Positions 17,179 through 26,992 of a DNA stretch of 64,000 nucleotides are shown here, piece after piece. This DNA comes from Aliishimia sp963678085 (GTDB lineage: Bacteria > Pseudomonadota > Alphaproteobacteria > Rhodobacterales > Rhodobacteraceae), in the NCBI GenBank assembly GCA_963678085.1, contig OY782680.1, positions 1,426,001 to 1,490,000 on the forward strand, read 5' to 3'. Numbering within the stretch: the stretch's first letter is position 1; every line of letters begins with the position of its first letter. A program made the translations under genes and the position numbers. Under the pieces are notes generated by a model. The model saw only the letters and a program-made list of their open reading frames with translations. It was not told where the DNA came from and did no database searches.

Positions 17179-17469
17179 ATGGCAACCGTCAAAGCCGTAC
17201 TCACCAGGATCGTTGACGATGCATTTCCGGTTTGGGGCAGGTTTGAATTCACCGACCTGTCGGGCGATATCATTGTAATACATGAGAAACTACCGGTCGT
17301 CGGAGTGAGCGAACAAGGGCTAAGTCTTCCCGCAGATGTGGAGCTTGAATGCAAAATCATCTCTACTTCGAATACAAGCGTGCTAATAGATACTAGACTG
17401 CCTCATGCCATCGCGGACATCCGTGGCCAAACTCAATTTCAAGTCAGTGTTTCTATTGTTCGTAGCTAG
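17179..17469 (+). CDS. Small conserved-type hypothetical protein
   Basis: 96 residues, start fixed by GAAGGGG immediately before the ATG. The pattern AVLTRIVDDAFPVWGRFEFTD, EKLPVVG, then ECKII and IDTRLPHAIADIRGQTQFQV resembles a widespread family of small unknown bacterial proteins that typically end in an IDTxRPxGxES-G-xxFxV segment; this is from memory. No signal peptide or membrane segment. It is convergent with tig and lies in the same accessory patch as the CcdB relic. Confidence 0.65.
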   Translation: MATVKAVLTRIVDDAFPVWGRFEFTDLSGDIIVIHEKLPVVGVSEQGLSLPADVELECKIISTSNTSVLIDTRLPHAIADIRGQTQFQVSVSIVRS

Positions 17470-17536
17470 GTGAGTTTGGGCTCGAAGTGGTCATTGAACT
17501 TAGGGACTTCGAGTGTGAAATTTGCACCATTCACCA

Positions 17537-17562
17537 AAAGGGCCACCCAAGAGCAGCCCTTT
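17537..17562 (-). terminator. Terminator-like hairpin after tig
   Basis: On the minus strand AAAGGGC pairs with GCCCTTT around an 12-base loop, followed by TTTT. The T-tract is short, so the call is tentative. It sits between the convergent small gene and tig and could serve both. Confidence 0.45.
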
Positions 17563-17585
17563 CAATTCAAATACGCGCGCGAGAT

Positions 17586-18917
17586 TTACTCGTCGTCGAG
17601 CGCCTCTACGGCCTTTTCCAGCTCATCCTTGCTGATCTCTTTTTCGCTCACTGTGGTCTGAGCAAAGGCGTGATCGACCACCTTATCTTCAAAGATAGGG
17701 GCGCGCATTTGTTGTAGCATTTGCTCGTTTTGCTGAACGAACTCAAAGAATTGGCGCTCTTGGCCCGGATATTGACGCGCTTGCTGGAAGATGGCTTGGC
17801 TCATCTCGCCTTCGGTCACTTCGATCTCTGCCTTTTGGCCCATATCGGCCAGCAAGAGCCCCAGGCGCACGCGGCGCGCGGCTAGTTTTGTGTGCTCTTC
17901 GGTTGGCTCGATCTCGGGGTGATCATGGCCCTGCACATCGGGGTTGTCCTCATGCCAAAGCTGATGCGCAATTTGCTTGGCTTCGGCATCGAGCAGGGAA
18001 GGGGGCAGGTCAAATTGAACCGCCTCATCCAGCGCATCCAGCAAGCTGCGCTTCATGATCGCGCGCGCCGCCCCGGCATATTCCTCTTCCAGTCGCTCGG
18101 TGATTTGCGCCTTCAGCCCGTCCAGATCCTCGGATCCGAATTTCTTGGCCAGCTCATCGTCGATCTCAGCCTTAACAGGGGCTTTCACCTCTTTAATGGT
18201 GCAGCTAAACACGGCCTCTTTGCCCTTGAGGTTTTCGGCTTGGTAATCTTCGGGGAAGCTGACGGTTACGTCTTTTTCTTCACCCGCAGTGGAGCCGACC
18301 AACTGATCCTCAAAGCCAGGAATAAAGGAGTTTGAGCCCAGAACCAGCGGGTAATCTTCTGCTGCGCCGCCTTCAAAGGCTTCGCCGTCGATCTTGCCCA
18401 GGAAGTCCATCACGACCTGATCACCGCTCTCAGCCGCCGCGCCCTCATCGCGGGCCTCAAAGCTTTGTGCGCTTTCCGCCAAGTTTTCCAGGGCTTCTTG
18501 CACGGAAGCTTCATCGGCTTTCACGACCAGCTTTTCCAAAGAAATCGCCGCCAGATCCAGCTCAGGAATATCGGGCAGACGCTCATAGGACATCTCAACA
18601 GCGATATCATCGCCCTCTTTCCAGTCCTCATTGGTCATTTTCACATCAGGCTGCATCGCCGGGCGGTCGCCGCTTTCCTCGAAATGCTTTTGCATCGCCT
18701 CATCAATGCTTTCTTGCATCGCTTGGCCCATCATGCGCTGACCAAATTGCTTTTTCAGCAGCGCGAGCGGCACTTTGCCCTTGCGAAAACCCTTCATTTC
18801 GACATCGGGCTGCGCCTTGACCAGCTCGTCTTGCACGCGTGCTTCCAATTCAGCCGCTGTCACAGTGATCGCGTAACCGCGTTTTAGTCCTTCATTCAGC
18901 GTCTCGGTGACCTGCAT
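17586..18917 (-). CDS. tig: Trigger factor, ribosome-associated chaperone
   Basis: 443-residue chaperone and peptidyl-prolyl isomerase acting on nascent chains at the ribosome exit. The N-terminal ribosome-binding domain has the GFRKGKVP signature (near residue 43-50); the FKBP-like PPIase domain runs about 150-240 (SGDQVVMDFLGKIDGEAFEGG); the helical C-terminal domain carries an acidic end (KAVEALDDE). The length fits alphaproteobacterial trigger factors. Single gene, upstream of and divergent from the initiator tRNA. Confidence 0.97.
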   Translation of the reverse strand: MQVTETLNEGLKRGYAITVTAAELEARVQDELVKAQPDVEMKGFRKGKVPLALLKKQFGQRMMGQAMQESIDEAMQKHFEESGDRPAMQPDVKMTNEDWKEGDDIAVEMSYERLPDIPELDLAAISLEKLVVKADEASVQEALENLAESAQSFEARDEGAAAESGDQVVMDFLGKIDGEAFEGGAAEDYPLVLGSNSFIPGFEDQLVGSTAGEEKDVTVSFPEDYQAENLKGKEAVFSCTIKEVKAPVKAEIDDELAKKFGSEDLDGLKAQITERLEEEYAGAARAIMKRSLLDALDEAVQFDLPPSLLDAEAKQIAHQLWHEDNPDVQGHDHPEIEPTEEHTKLAARRVRLGLLLADMGQKAEIEVTEGEMSQAIFQQARQYPGQERQFFEFVQQNEQMLQQMRAPIFEDKVVDHAFAQTTVSEKEISKDELEKAVEALDDE

Positions 18918-19113
18918 GTGCGCTCCATTTCATACGATAAGAGGCCGCCTAAACTGGCCGCCGTGAAAATTTGCGCTTTACTAGTGAAGCCTGCCCGCAG
19001 GTTCAAGCCAAAAGCGTGCAAGCGGCGTGTCTATTTATTCGCAAGTTTTTTACATTTTGTTAAAGAAGGCCCTTGCGCCCGCCCAGCCCAAGCTGTAGTC
19101 AGACCGAACTTGG

Positions 19114-19190
<77 letters not shown>

Positions 19191-19393
19191 AGATTTTCCC
19201 CGTTTGCTGCTGGCAGGGTGAAAAAAATTTACCAAAGTGTTGGTGCGCGTCTAAGCTAAGTCGCAAGTTTGCCCGGCTTATTCTGCTGGTCGGTCGTATG
19301 GCCAAAAAAATACCCCAAATCATGCCAGATGCACGCATAGGGTTTGCGATCTGTTCATTAATCGCTAGTAGGCTTAGAAAAAAAGCCGAAGCG

Positions 19394-21082
19394 ATGGCCG
19401 AGCCGAACCAATCTTCTCTGCGCCTGCAATTTAAGCAAGCAATTGCCAGCCTTCGCGGTGCGCTGGATATGATACGGTTGCGCGGCCCTAGCCAGATCCA
19501 GTTTTGGTTTATCGCTCTGGTGATTGGCATCGCTGCGGGATTTGCGGCTTTGGCCTTTCGCAAAGGCATTGAGCTCTTGCAGGCCTGGATCTACGGGACG
19601 CAAGATGTGCAATCGCTGCATAGTTTTGCACAAAGCCTGTCCTGGTACTGGATTGTTCTGATTCCCGTGGCTGGCGGGTTCATTGTTGGGCTGATCCTGC
19701 ATCATTTTACCCCAGATGCGCGCGCCCGTTCGGTGGCTGATGTGATCGAAGGCTCCGCATTGAATGAGGGGCGGGTGGAGGTCAAAGAGGGCTTGGCCTC
19801 TGTTGCTGCCGCTCTCATCACGCTCAGCTCTGGTGGCTCATCGGGGCGTGAGGGGCCAGTGGTGCATCTTGCGGGCGTCATTTCAACCTGGGTCAGCAAT
19901 CGCATCTCAGCTGATGGCATAACGGGGCGCGATTTGCTGGGCTGCGCGGTGGCTGCCGCTGTTTCCGCTAGTTTCAATGCCCCCATTGCCGGAGCCCTGT
20001 TCGCTCTAGAGGTTATCCTGCGCCATTTCGCGGTGCATGCCTTTGCGCCCATTGTTATTGCCTCAGTTGCGGGCACAGTCATTAACCGCCTTGAATATGG
20101 CGGGGTGACGGAGTTCACGTTGCCAGCAAGTTCGGGCGTGGCGTTCTATGTGGAGCTTCCGGCCTTTTTGCTGCTTGGGCTCATGTCTGGGGTGGTTGCC
20201 GTGATCCTGATGCGCTCGATCTTTTGGGCCGAGACGGTGGCCACAGAAATCCAACTCAAAAGCCGCGCGCCGCGCTGGTTGCGCCCTACCTGTGCAGGGC
20301 TGTTGCTGGGTGTGTTGGCCGTGTTCTTTCCCCATATCATCGGTGTGGGGTATGAGACGATTTCGCTCTCCCTCACCGGGCAAATCGGTCTTTATGAAGC
20401 GATTATCTTTGCTATGCTCAAAACGGTTGCTGTCGCAATTACCGTTGGTGGGCGCATGGGGGGCGGGGTGTTTTCCCCCTCGATCATGGTGGGGGCGCTT
20501 GTTGGGCTGGCCTTTGGATGGATCGCAACAAGCCTATTGCCTGAATGGTCTGGCGCAGCGACGCTTTATGCTTTGGCGGGTATGGGGGCAGTTTCGGCGG
20601 CGGTTTTGGGCGCACCGATCTCGACCACGCTGATTGTTTTTGAGCTGACAGGGGATTGGCAAACGGGCCTTGCGGTAATGGTCGCTGTATCCATGAGCAC
20701 CGCGCTGGCCTCGCGCCTGGTGGATCGCAGCTTTTTCCTCACCCAGTTAGAGCGGCGCGGCATCCACCTAGCCGCTGGTCCGCAAGCCTATCTCTTGGCG
20801 CTTTATCGGGTGTCTTCGGTGATGCGCGGGTTCGATCAGCCCCACGGTGCCAGTGAGGCGGCGTGCCAAGACCTGATCACATCCGGGATCTATATAGAGA
20901 TGAGCGCCACGTTAGAAACCGCCTTGCCGATCTTTGATACGATGGCTTTGAATTTCATCCCCGTAATCGCATTTGTGGGTGAAGCAAACACCCCCGAATT
21001 GCGCGGGGTGCTGTTCCATGTGGATGCGCTCAAAGCCTATAACCGAGCCCTGGCCGCAACCGCAGCCGAGGAGCATAGTTAA
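19394..21082 (+). CDS. ClC-family chloride channel/transporter
   Basis: Membrane protein of 562 residues with about ten or more hydrophobic segments. The ClC selectivity signature GSSGREGP is at residues 148-155, with Glu153 as the gating glutamate, and GGGVFSPSIMVGA gives the second pore motif. After about residue 450 a soluble tail with a single weak CBS-like stretch follows. It could be a chloride channel or a proton/chloride antiporter; the proton-glutamate position was not resolved by eye. The start at the ATG just before the first conserved segment has only a weak ribosome-binding site, and the open frame extends upstream into the tRNA. Confidence 0.88.
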   Translation: MAEPNQSSLRLQFKQAIASLRGALDMIRLRGPSQIQFWFIALVIGIAAGFAALAFRKGIELLQAWIYGTQDVQSLHSFAQSLSWYWIVLIPVAGGFIVGLILHHFTPDARARSVADVIEGSALNEGRVEVKEGLASVAAALITLSSGGSSGREGPVVHLAGVISTWVSNRISADGITGRDLLGCAVAAAVSASFNAPIAGALFALEVILRHFAVHAFAPIVIASVAGTVINRLEYGGVTEFTLPASSGVAFYVELPAFLLLGLMSGVVAVILMRSIFWAETVATEIQLKSRAPRWLRPTCAGLLLGVLAVFFPHIIGVGYETISLSLTGQIGLYEAIIFAMLKTVAVAITVGGRMGGGVFSPSIMVGALVGLAFGWIATSLLPEWSGAATLYALAGMGAVSAAVLGAPISTTLIVFELTGDWQTGLAVMVAVSMSTALASRLVDRSFFLTQLERRGIHLAAGPQAYLLALYRVSSVMRGFDQPHGASEAACQDLITSGIYIEMSATLETALPIFDTMALNFIPVIAFVGEANTPELRGVLFHVDALKAYNRALAATAAEEHS

Positions 21083-21246
21083 AGGGCGGACCAATTTAAG
21101 GACAGCGTCGCCTAAGGGTTTTCTGGGGCAATGAGGGGGCTGGCTTTGCTAACAAAACCTCCACTCGTAGATTGGATCGCAATGACTGTTTCTGAACATC
21201 ACGGTCTGAAAATAGGTAGTTTATCGATTGACTGGCCAAGGCAAAG

Positions 21247-21573
21247 TCAGCGGTCAATTCCAATAGTATCGTAGAACCCCGCCCAATCCTCTGGTTCAGG
21301 AAAAGCTGAAATAAATGCGTCAACTTCTTGCTCGTCCAGGCCGCGTATCCAATCGCGGAACGCTTTCCGATAGTCTTCGCCTGGCCCCATTCTCCAACCC
21401 ATTGAATACCGATCATACTCTGGGAAGGCCTGCCATGGCGGCTGTTTGTGATCTACCGCATTCGCTTTCCTTTCGGCAAGCACGCCTTTCAGGAATTCTT
21501 GAAGTTCAGATGTCATGGAGCCGTCACGCAAAATGTGGTTTTGAACCTTGATGTCATGTCTTTGCTTTTTCAT
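21247..21573 (-). CDS. Hypothetical protein with WRMGPGEDYR motif
   Basis: 108 residues, soluble and acidic, not recognised by name. The stretch SMGWRMGPGEDYRKAFRDWIRGL and the C-terminal PEPEDWAGFYDTIG resemble a family of small unknown proteins with MGWRMGxGEDY (recollection). An alternative start is the internal ATG of MTSELQEFLKG (21516); neither has a strong ribosome-binding site. The 236 bp to the mmsB gene end contain no supportable gene. Confidence 0.6.
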   Translation of the reverse strand: MKKQRHDIKVQNHILRDGSMTSELQEFLKGVLAERKANAVDHKQPPWQAFPEYDRYSMGWRMGPGEDYRKAFRDWIRGLDEQEVDAFISAFPEPEDWAGFYDTIGIDR

Positions 21574-21809
21574 TCTTAAAGCCTAGGGCTGCCATACACA
21601 AGATGCGTGCGCTTTTTCCCTATCCGCGAGGGGCTAGAAGCCAATACTCGGTTCTCCTGGAGCACCTAGAATATAGGCTCATAGTTCTCATTCGTCTTCT
21701 TCGAATCGCGGGATCATGGATGTCATCGGCAACTTTATTCTTCCAAAATCTCCTCAAGGCCTCAGGCCAGTCGGGCCGCTGTGGGAAGGGCTAGAGAGGG
21801 CGTGCGGTG

Positions 21810-22682
21810 TCAAGAGCGTCCTCGCGCTGCAAACCTTGGCAGCATAGCGGAAAAATCTTTGCCGCGCCCGTCTTCTCCTTCGACAAAACGGCGATACAGC
21901 TCTAGTGCGGCGGCGCCCATGGGGGTGTCTGCATCGACGGATGCGGCGGCTTGTTGGCTGAGCCCGAGGTCTTTGAGCATCAGCTCGGCGGCAAAGCCGG
22001 GGGTGTAGTCATTATCTGCCGGGCTGGTCGGGCCGACGCCGGGGGCGGGGCAATAGGCGTTCATGCTCCAGCTATACCCGGAGGAGGTCGAGACCACATC
22101 GAACATCTTTTGCCGCTCGAGCCCCAGCTTATCGGCCAGTGCGAAGGCTTCGCAAGTGGCGATCATGGTCGCGCCTAGGATCATGTTATTGCAGATCTTT
22201 GCCGCCTGACCCGCGCCAGCGCCCCCGCAATGCACTGCCTTTTGGCCCATGATCTCAAAGAGCGGTTCAGCCATCGCAAATGCCGCCTCAGAGCCGCCTG
22301 CCATAAAGGTGAGCGTGCCCGCAGCCGCCCCGCCAATGCCGCCGGAAACCGGGGCATCAACGGCCAAGAGCCCCGCCTCGCCGGCCTGCGTTGCCACGGC
22401 GCGGGCAGAGTCCACATCGACGGTGGAGCAATCAATCAACACAGCCCCGGCGGGCATGGCCGTGATGATTTCGGCCGCGACTTCGCGCAGTATCTCGCCA
22501 TTGGGCAGCATGGTGATAACGGCCTCGGCCCCGTTCACCGCGTCTTGCGCGCTCGCCACAGATGCAACGCCCGCCGCTTGCGTTCCTGCTACGTCAAAGC
22601 CAATGACCTCATGCCCGGCTGCCGCTAAGTTTGCCGCCATGGGCGCGCCCATATTTCCAAGGCCAATAAATCCGATTTTCAT
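21810..22682 (-). CDS. mmsB: 3-hydroxyisobutyrate dehydrogenase
   Basis: NAD-dependent enzyme of valine breakdown that oxidises 3-hydroxyisobutyrate to methylmalonate semialdehyde. The 290-residue protein has the Rossmann GLGNMGAPMAANL (8-20), the substrate motif DAPVSGGIGGAAAGTL and the catalytic Lys in GAGQAAKICNNM. The start at MKIGFIG overlaps the upstream hydrolase stop by 4 bp. Third gene of the valine operon. Confidence 0.95.
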   Translation of the reverse strand: MKIGFIGLGNMGAPMAANLAAAGHEVIGFDVAGTQAAGVASVASAQDAVNGAEAVITMLPNGEILREVAAEIITAMPAGAVLIDCSTVDVDSARAVATQAGEAGLLAVDAPVSGGIGGAAAGTLTFMAGGSEAAFAMAEPLFEIMGQKAVHCGGAGAGQAAKICNNMILGATMIATCEAFALADKLGLERQKMFDVVSTSSGYSWSMNAYCPAPGVGPTSPADNDYTPGFAAELMLKDLGLSQQAAASVDADTPMGAAALELYRRFVEGEDGRGKDFSAMLPRFAARGRS

Positions 22683-23728
22683 GTGAGCTCTCCCAAATCC
22701 AATGTCGCCGCGCCCAAAGGCAGCAGCATCTTTGCCACCTCCATTAGCGGCACTTCCCCATCGGGATATTGCCAACGCGGATTGCGGTCTTTGTCAATGA
22801 TTTGCGCGCGGATGCCCTCTTGGAAGTCGCCAAATTCCTGCGCGCGATAGGTGTAGCGATATTCCAGCTCAAGCGCTTTGTAGATCGACAAGGTGCTGTC
22901 CAGCCGTTTCAGCCGATGCACAATGTCAATGGCGCAGGCCACTGAGAGGGGGGAGTTGCGCGCCAGGGTCTTGAGCGTCTTTTGGGCAAACTCGCTGGTC
23001 TCGGCGCTCAGCACCGCGCGAATATCGCTGAGTGTATCGCCCGCAAAGAGCCGATCAATCTCGCCTTGCTGCTCTTGTAAAGTGCCGGGGGGCGGGGTTT
23101 GCGCCGCAGCCTCCAGCGCGTCGATCTTGCTGCTGGCCTCCAGGGTTTCGATCAGCGCCGGCCAGGCCTCTTGCGGGATGAAGTGATCGGCAAAGCCCGC
23201 ATAGATCGCATCACCCGCAGTCATGCGCGTGCCGGTGGCCCCAAGATATTCCCCCAGCCGCCCCGGCGCGAGCGCCAGCATCAGCGAGCCGCCCACATCG
23301 GGCACAAGGCCAATACCGCATTCGGGCATAGCGATTTGGCTGCTTTCCCCAACAATACGATGCGAGCCATGACATCCCAGCCCCACGCCGCCGCCCATGG
23401 TGAAGCCTTGCAAAAAGCTCACAACCGGCTTGGGATAGGTAAAGATCTTGGCATTCAGGCGATATTCGTCAGCCCAGAATTTCTGCCCATAGGCATAATT
23501 TCCCTTGGCCCCTTCGGCATAAAGATCCGCAATATCCCCGCCCGCGCAAAAGGCCCGATCGCCTGCCGCGTCCATGACAACAAGTTTCACGTCATCATCA
23601 TCGCGCCAGGCATCTAAGGCCGCCTCAATCGCAAGACACATCTCATAAGTCATCGCATTCAGCGCCTCTGGGCGCTGCAAGGTGATCCGGCCCGCTTGCC
23701 CGGTGATGCGGATGGAAATGTCACTCAT
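22679..23728 (-). CDS. 3-hydroxyisobutyryl-CoA hydrolase (crotonase fold)
   Basis: 349 residues, crotonase superfamily. It has AFCAGGDIADLY and GFTMGGGVGLGCHGSHRI, the oxyanion-hole segments, and MPECGIGLVPDVGGS with the hydrolase-type Glu and Asp. Length and context separate it from ordinary enoyl-CoA hydratases (about 260 residues). It releases 3-hydroxyisobutyrate from CoA for the following mmsB product. Located between isobutyryl-CoA dehydrogenase and mmsB. Confidence 0.93.
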   Translation of the reverse strand: MSDISIRITGQAGRITLQRPEALNAMTYEMCLAIEAALDAWRDDDDVKLVVMDAAGDRAFCAGGDIADLYAEGAKGNYAYGQKFWADEYRLNAKIFTYPKPVVSFLQGFTMGGGVGLGCHGSHRIVGESSQIAMPECGIGLVPDVGGSLMLALAPGRLGEYLGATGTRMTAGDAIYAGFADHFIPQEAWPALIETLEASSKIDALEAAAQTPPPGTLQEQQGEIDRLFAGDTLSDIRAVLSAETSEFAQKTLKTLARNSPLSVACAIDIVHRLKRLDSTLSIYKALELEYRYTYRAQEFGDFQEGIRAQIIDKDRNPRWQYPDGEVPLMEVAKMLLPLGAATLDLGELT

Positions 23729-23742
23729 CGCAGGCTCTCCGC

Positions 23743-24885
23743 TTAGGCTGATTTCAGCATCTCACGCGCCACGATCACGCGCATGATTTCATTGGTGCCC
23801 TCAAGGATTTGATGCACGCGCAAATCGCGGACCAGTTTTTCGATGCCGTAATCTGCGAGATACCCGTAGCCACCATGCAGTTGCAGGCATTGATCCACGA
23901 CCTTCGAGCCTGCCTCCGTCACAAATTTCTTGGCCATGGCGCAGAATTTCGTGGCATCCGGCGCGCCTGTATCCAGCTTCCAGGCCGCTTGGCGCAGGAA
24001 GGTGCGGGCGGCTTGCAGCTCAATCTCCATATCGGCGAGGCGGAATTGCAGCCCTTGGAATTGGTTGATGCTTTGCCCGAAGGCCTTGCGCTCCTCCATA
24101 TAGGCCAGCGTGTTGGTCAGGGCCGTTTGCGCCGCGCCCAGCGAGCAAGCCGCAACATTGAGCCGCCCGCCATCTAGCCCCATCATCGCATAGCGAAAGC
24201 CCTTGCCCTCTTCACCCAGCAAGTTTTCGGCGGGGATTGGGCAGTCATCAAATTGTACCTGCCGGGTGGGCTGAGAGCGCCAGCCCATTTTATCCTCTAA
24301 AGCGCCAAAGCTGAGCCCCGGCGCGCCATCCTCGACCAGCACGGCTGAAATGCCCTTGGGCCCGCCCTCGCCCGTGCGCACCATACACACATAAGCATCC
24401 GAATAGCCGCCCCCCGAGATAAAGGCCTTAGTTCCGGTGAGCCGATAGCCTTCATTGCTGCGCTCTGCGCGGGTTTTCAGCGCCGCCGCATCCGAGCCAC
24501 TGCCGGGCTCTGTCAAACAATAGCTCAGCACCATCTCCATGGGCAGGGCTTTGGGCAGCACGCGGGCTTTCATTTCCTCCGAGCCAAAGCTGTCAATCAT
24601 GCGCGCGCACATATTGTGGATCGACAAAAAGGCGGCGACCGAAGGGCAGGCCATGGAGAGCGCTTCAAACACCAGCGTCGCATCCAGGCGCGTCAGGCCC
24701 GAGCCGCCGCTTTCTTCGCTTACATACAGCCCGCCAAAGCCAAGCGCGCCGATCTGCGGCCAAAGCTCTTTGGGAATGGTGCCCTCGGCCTCCCACGTGC
24801 GGGCATGGGGCGCGATGGCGTCCTGCCCAAAGCTATAGGCCATATCAAAAATCGCCACCTGCTCTTCGCTTAATGCAAAATCCAT
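23743..24885 (-). CDS. Acyl-CoA dehydrogenase, probably isobutyryl-CoA dehydrogenase
   Basis: FAD enzyme of 380 residues. It shows the ACAD signatures YCLTEPGSGSDAAALKT (about 125-141) and QLHGGYGYLADYGIEKLVRD, with the end QILEGTNEIMRVIVAREML carrying the catalytic Glu region. The gene neighbours (hydrolase and mmsB) make isobutyryl-CoA the likely substrate. First gene of the three-gene valine operon; the 173 bp ahead of it are shared with the divergent GST gene. Confidence 0.92.
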   Translation of the reverse strand: MDFALSEEQVAIFDMAYSFGQDAIAPHARTWEAEGTIPKELWPQIGALGFGGLYVSEESGGSGLTRLDATLVFEALSMACPSVAAFLSIHNMCARMIDSFGSEEMKARVLPKALPMEMVLSYCLTEPGSGSDAAALKTRAERSNEGYRLTGTKAFISGGGYSDAYVCMVRTGEGGPKGISAVLVEDGAPGLSFGALEDKMGWRSQPTRQVQFDDCPIPAENLLGEEGKGFRYAMMGLDGGRLNVAACSLGAAQTALTNTLAYMEERKAFGQSINQFQGLQFRLADMEIELQAARTFLRQAAWKLDTGAPDATKFCAMAKKFVTEAGSKVVDQCLQLHGGYGYLADYGIEKLVRDLRVHQILEGTNEIMRVIVAREMLKSA

Positions 24886-25058
24886 CGCGCTCTCCCCTCA
24901 GAAATGAACATGTGTTTAATTAACGCTACTGGCCGCCCAAAGCAAGCGGGCTGGCAAGGAGTTGTTTCCTGTCTATTTGCTTTGTGCTGGACAGGGGCCA
25001 ACAATATCGCTTTGCTGTGGCGTAAAGACATATCATCACCCAAGGGAGGGGCTGAGAC

Positions 25059-25697
25059 ATGAGCATGAAACTCTATTGTTTTGGAGAGTCAGGACATAGC
25101 TATAAGGCCGCATTGGCGCTAGAGCTTTCTGGCCTGGATTGGGAGCCGGTTTATGTTGATTTCTTTGCTGGTGAGACCCGCAGCCCTGACTATCGTCAAA
25201 ATGTGAATGAGATGGGCGAATGCCCGGTGTTGGTTGATGGGGATGTGACCCTGTCGCAATCGGGCATAATCCAGAGCTATATCGCGGAAAAATCCGGTAA
25301 ATTCGGCGGATCGACCCCTCAGGAGGCGCGCGAGATCCTGCGTTGGGTGCTATGGGACAATCACAAACTCAGCTCCATGGCGGGGATCACCCGGTTTTTG
25401 ATGAATTTTCTGCCAGAAGATAAACGCCCCGCAGAGGTGATCGCGTTTAACCAAGGTCGGCTGAAAAGTGCCTATGGTATCTTGAATGCGCATCTTGAGG
25501 GGCGTGATTTCATTGTTGGGGACGGGCCAAGCAATGCCGATTTCACTTGCGTGGGGTATCTTTACTACCCGGAACCCTTCGGCTTTTCCCGCAGTGAGTG
25601 GCCCAATATCGACCGTTGGCTCAGCAATGTCTCCGCCCTTGAGGGGTGGAAAGCGCCTTATGATTTGATGCCCGGCTCGCCTGCGGATCGCGGGTGA
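25059..25697 (+). CDS. Glutathione S-transferase family protein
   Basis: 212 residues with a clear GST N-domain (MKLYCFGESGHSYKAALALELSGLDWEPVYVDFF, ECPVLVDGDVTLSQSGIIQSYI) and helical C-domain (DFIVGDGPSNADFTCVGYLYYPEPF). GGGAGGGG ribosome-binding site. It lies directly upstream of the thiolase gene and may be cotranscribed with it, but there is room (about 75 bp) and a possible regulator site between them. Substrate unknown. Confidence 0.9.
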   Translation: MSMKLYCFGESGHSYKAALALELSGLDWEPVYVDFFAGETRSPDYRQNVNEMGECPVLVDGDVTLSQSGIIQSYIAEKSGKFGGSTPQEAREILRWVLWDNHKLSSMAGITRFLMNFLPEDKRPAEVIAFNQGRLKSAYGILNAHLEGRDFIVGDGPSNADFTCVGYLYYPEPFGFSRSEWPNIDRWLSNVSALEGWKAPYDLMPGSPADRG

Positions 25698-25726
25698 CGC
25701 CACGATACACTTGAAACTTGAGCACT

Positions 25727-25740
25727 TGACGCGCACGTAA
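25727..25740 (+). promoter_or_regulatory. Possible operator upstream of the thiolase gene
   Basis: TGACGCGCACGTAA, 36 bp before the thiolase ATG, agrees at 10 of 14 positions with the perfect palindrome TTACGTTAACGTAA in front of the merR gene (50946-50959). Both lie ahead of acyl-CoA catabolic genes. A shared regulator is a guess from this similarity. Confidence 0.3.
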
Positions 25741-25775
25741 AGCGCAGCGACAGAATCCACGAGGAGACATTCCCC

Positions 25776-26987
25776 ATGACCGATGCCTATATTTACGATG
25801 CTATCCGCTCGCCGCGCGGCAAGGGGCGCAAGGATGGTGCTTTGCACGAAGTCACCGCCGCACGGCTTTCGAGCTTTATGTTGAACGCGCTTAAAGATCG
25901 CAATAATTTAACCGGCCATGCGGTTGAGGATGTGATCTGGGGCAATGTCACGCAGGTGATGGAGCAGGGCGGGTGCCTGGCGCGCACGGCGGTTCTGGGC
26001 TCTGAGCTGGATCAATCTATTCCGGGGCTCGCGATCAACCGCTTTTGTGCCTCGGGCATGGAGGCAGTCAACCTTGCGGCCAATCAGGTCAAAGGCGGTG
26101 CGGGTCAAGCCTATATCGCGGGCGGTGTTGAGATGATGGGCCGCGTGGCGATGGGCTCTGACGGGGCGGCAATTGCGGTGGATCCTTCAATCGCGATGGA
26201 GACCTATTTCGTCCCCCAAGGCATTTCAGCGGATATTATCGCAACCGAATATGGCTTTACCCGCGATGATGCAGATGCGCTGGCCGTGGAATCACAACGC
26301 CGGGCCAAGGCGGCTTGGGATGACAATCGCTTTGCCAAATCGGTGGTCGCTGTGCAGGATCAAAACGGGCTCGATATTCTAGATCACGACGAATATATGC
26401 GCCCCGGAACCGATATGCAGGCGCTGGGATCGCTCAGCCCCTCATTTCAAGCAATGGGTGAAGTTATGCCCGGTTTTGACGCTGTGGCGCTGCTGAAATA
26501 CCCCCATTTGGAAAAGATCAATCATATCCACCATGCGGGCAATTCCTCGGGAATCGTGGATGGTTCGGCCGCTGTTCTGATCGGCAATAAGGAATTTGGT
26601 GAGGCTTATGGGCTCAAGCCGCGCGCGCGCATTAAAGCGACCTGCAAGATTGGCACGGACCCGACGATTATGCTGACCGGCCCGGTTCCAGCCACGCAAA
26701 AGATCCTGGCCGATAGCGGTATGCAGATCGGGGATATTGATCTGTTTGAAGTCAATGAAGCTTTTGCCTCGGTCGTTCTGCGCTTTCAACAAGCCTTTGA
26801 CGTGGACCCGGCGAAGGTGAATGTGAATGGCGGCTCTATCGCCATGGGCCACCCTCTGGGCGCAACCGGCGCAATCATCATCGGCACCCTGCTGGATGAG
26901 CTAGAGCGCACGGGAAAAGAAACCGGCCTTGCCACCCTGTGCATCGCGTCGGGCATGGGCGCAGCAACCATCATTGAACGCGTGTAA
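25776..26987 (+). CDS. fadA: Acetyl-CoA C-acyltransferase (thiolase)
   Basis: 403-residue thiolase that removes acetyl-CoA from 3-ketoacyl-CoA in beta-oxidation. The acylated Cys is in NRFCASGMEAVNLAANQV, and the C-terminal GGSIAMGHPLGATGA and CIASGMGAA motifs hold the His and second Cys. It is in the same direction as the fadB-like multienzyme about 700 bp downstream; two small genes sit between them. Confidence 0.93.
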   Translation: MTDAYIYDAIRSPRGKGRKDGALHEVTAARLSSFMLNALKDRNNLTGHAVEDVIWGNVTQVMEQGGCLARTAVLGSELDQSIPGLAINRFCASGMEAVNLAANQVKGGAGQAYIAGGVEMMGRVAMGSDGAAIAVDPSIAMETYFVPQGISADIIATEYGFTRDDADALAVESQRRAKAAWDDNRFAKSVVAVQDQNGLDILDHDEYMRPGTDMQALGSLSPSFQAMGEVMPGFDAVALLKYPHLEKINHIHHAGNSSGIVDGSAAVLIGNKEFGEAYGLKPRARIKATCKIGTDPTIMLTGPVPATQKILADSGMQIGDIDLFEVNEAFASVVLRFQQAFDVDPAKVNVNGGSIAMGHPLGATGAIIIGTLLDELERTGKETGLATLCIASGMGAATIIERV

Positions 26988-26992
26988 GCCCA

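Noticed and set aside
21574..21809. Remnant gene on the minus strand (frame RPDWPEALRRFWKN)
   Set aside because: About 55 open codons but no start codon, ribosome-binding site or recognisable family; too weak to call.
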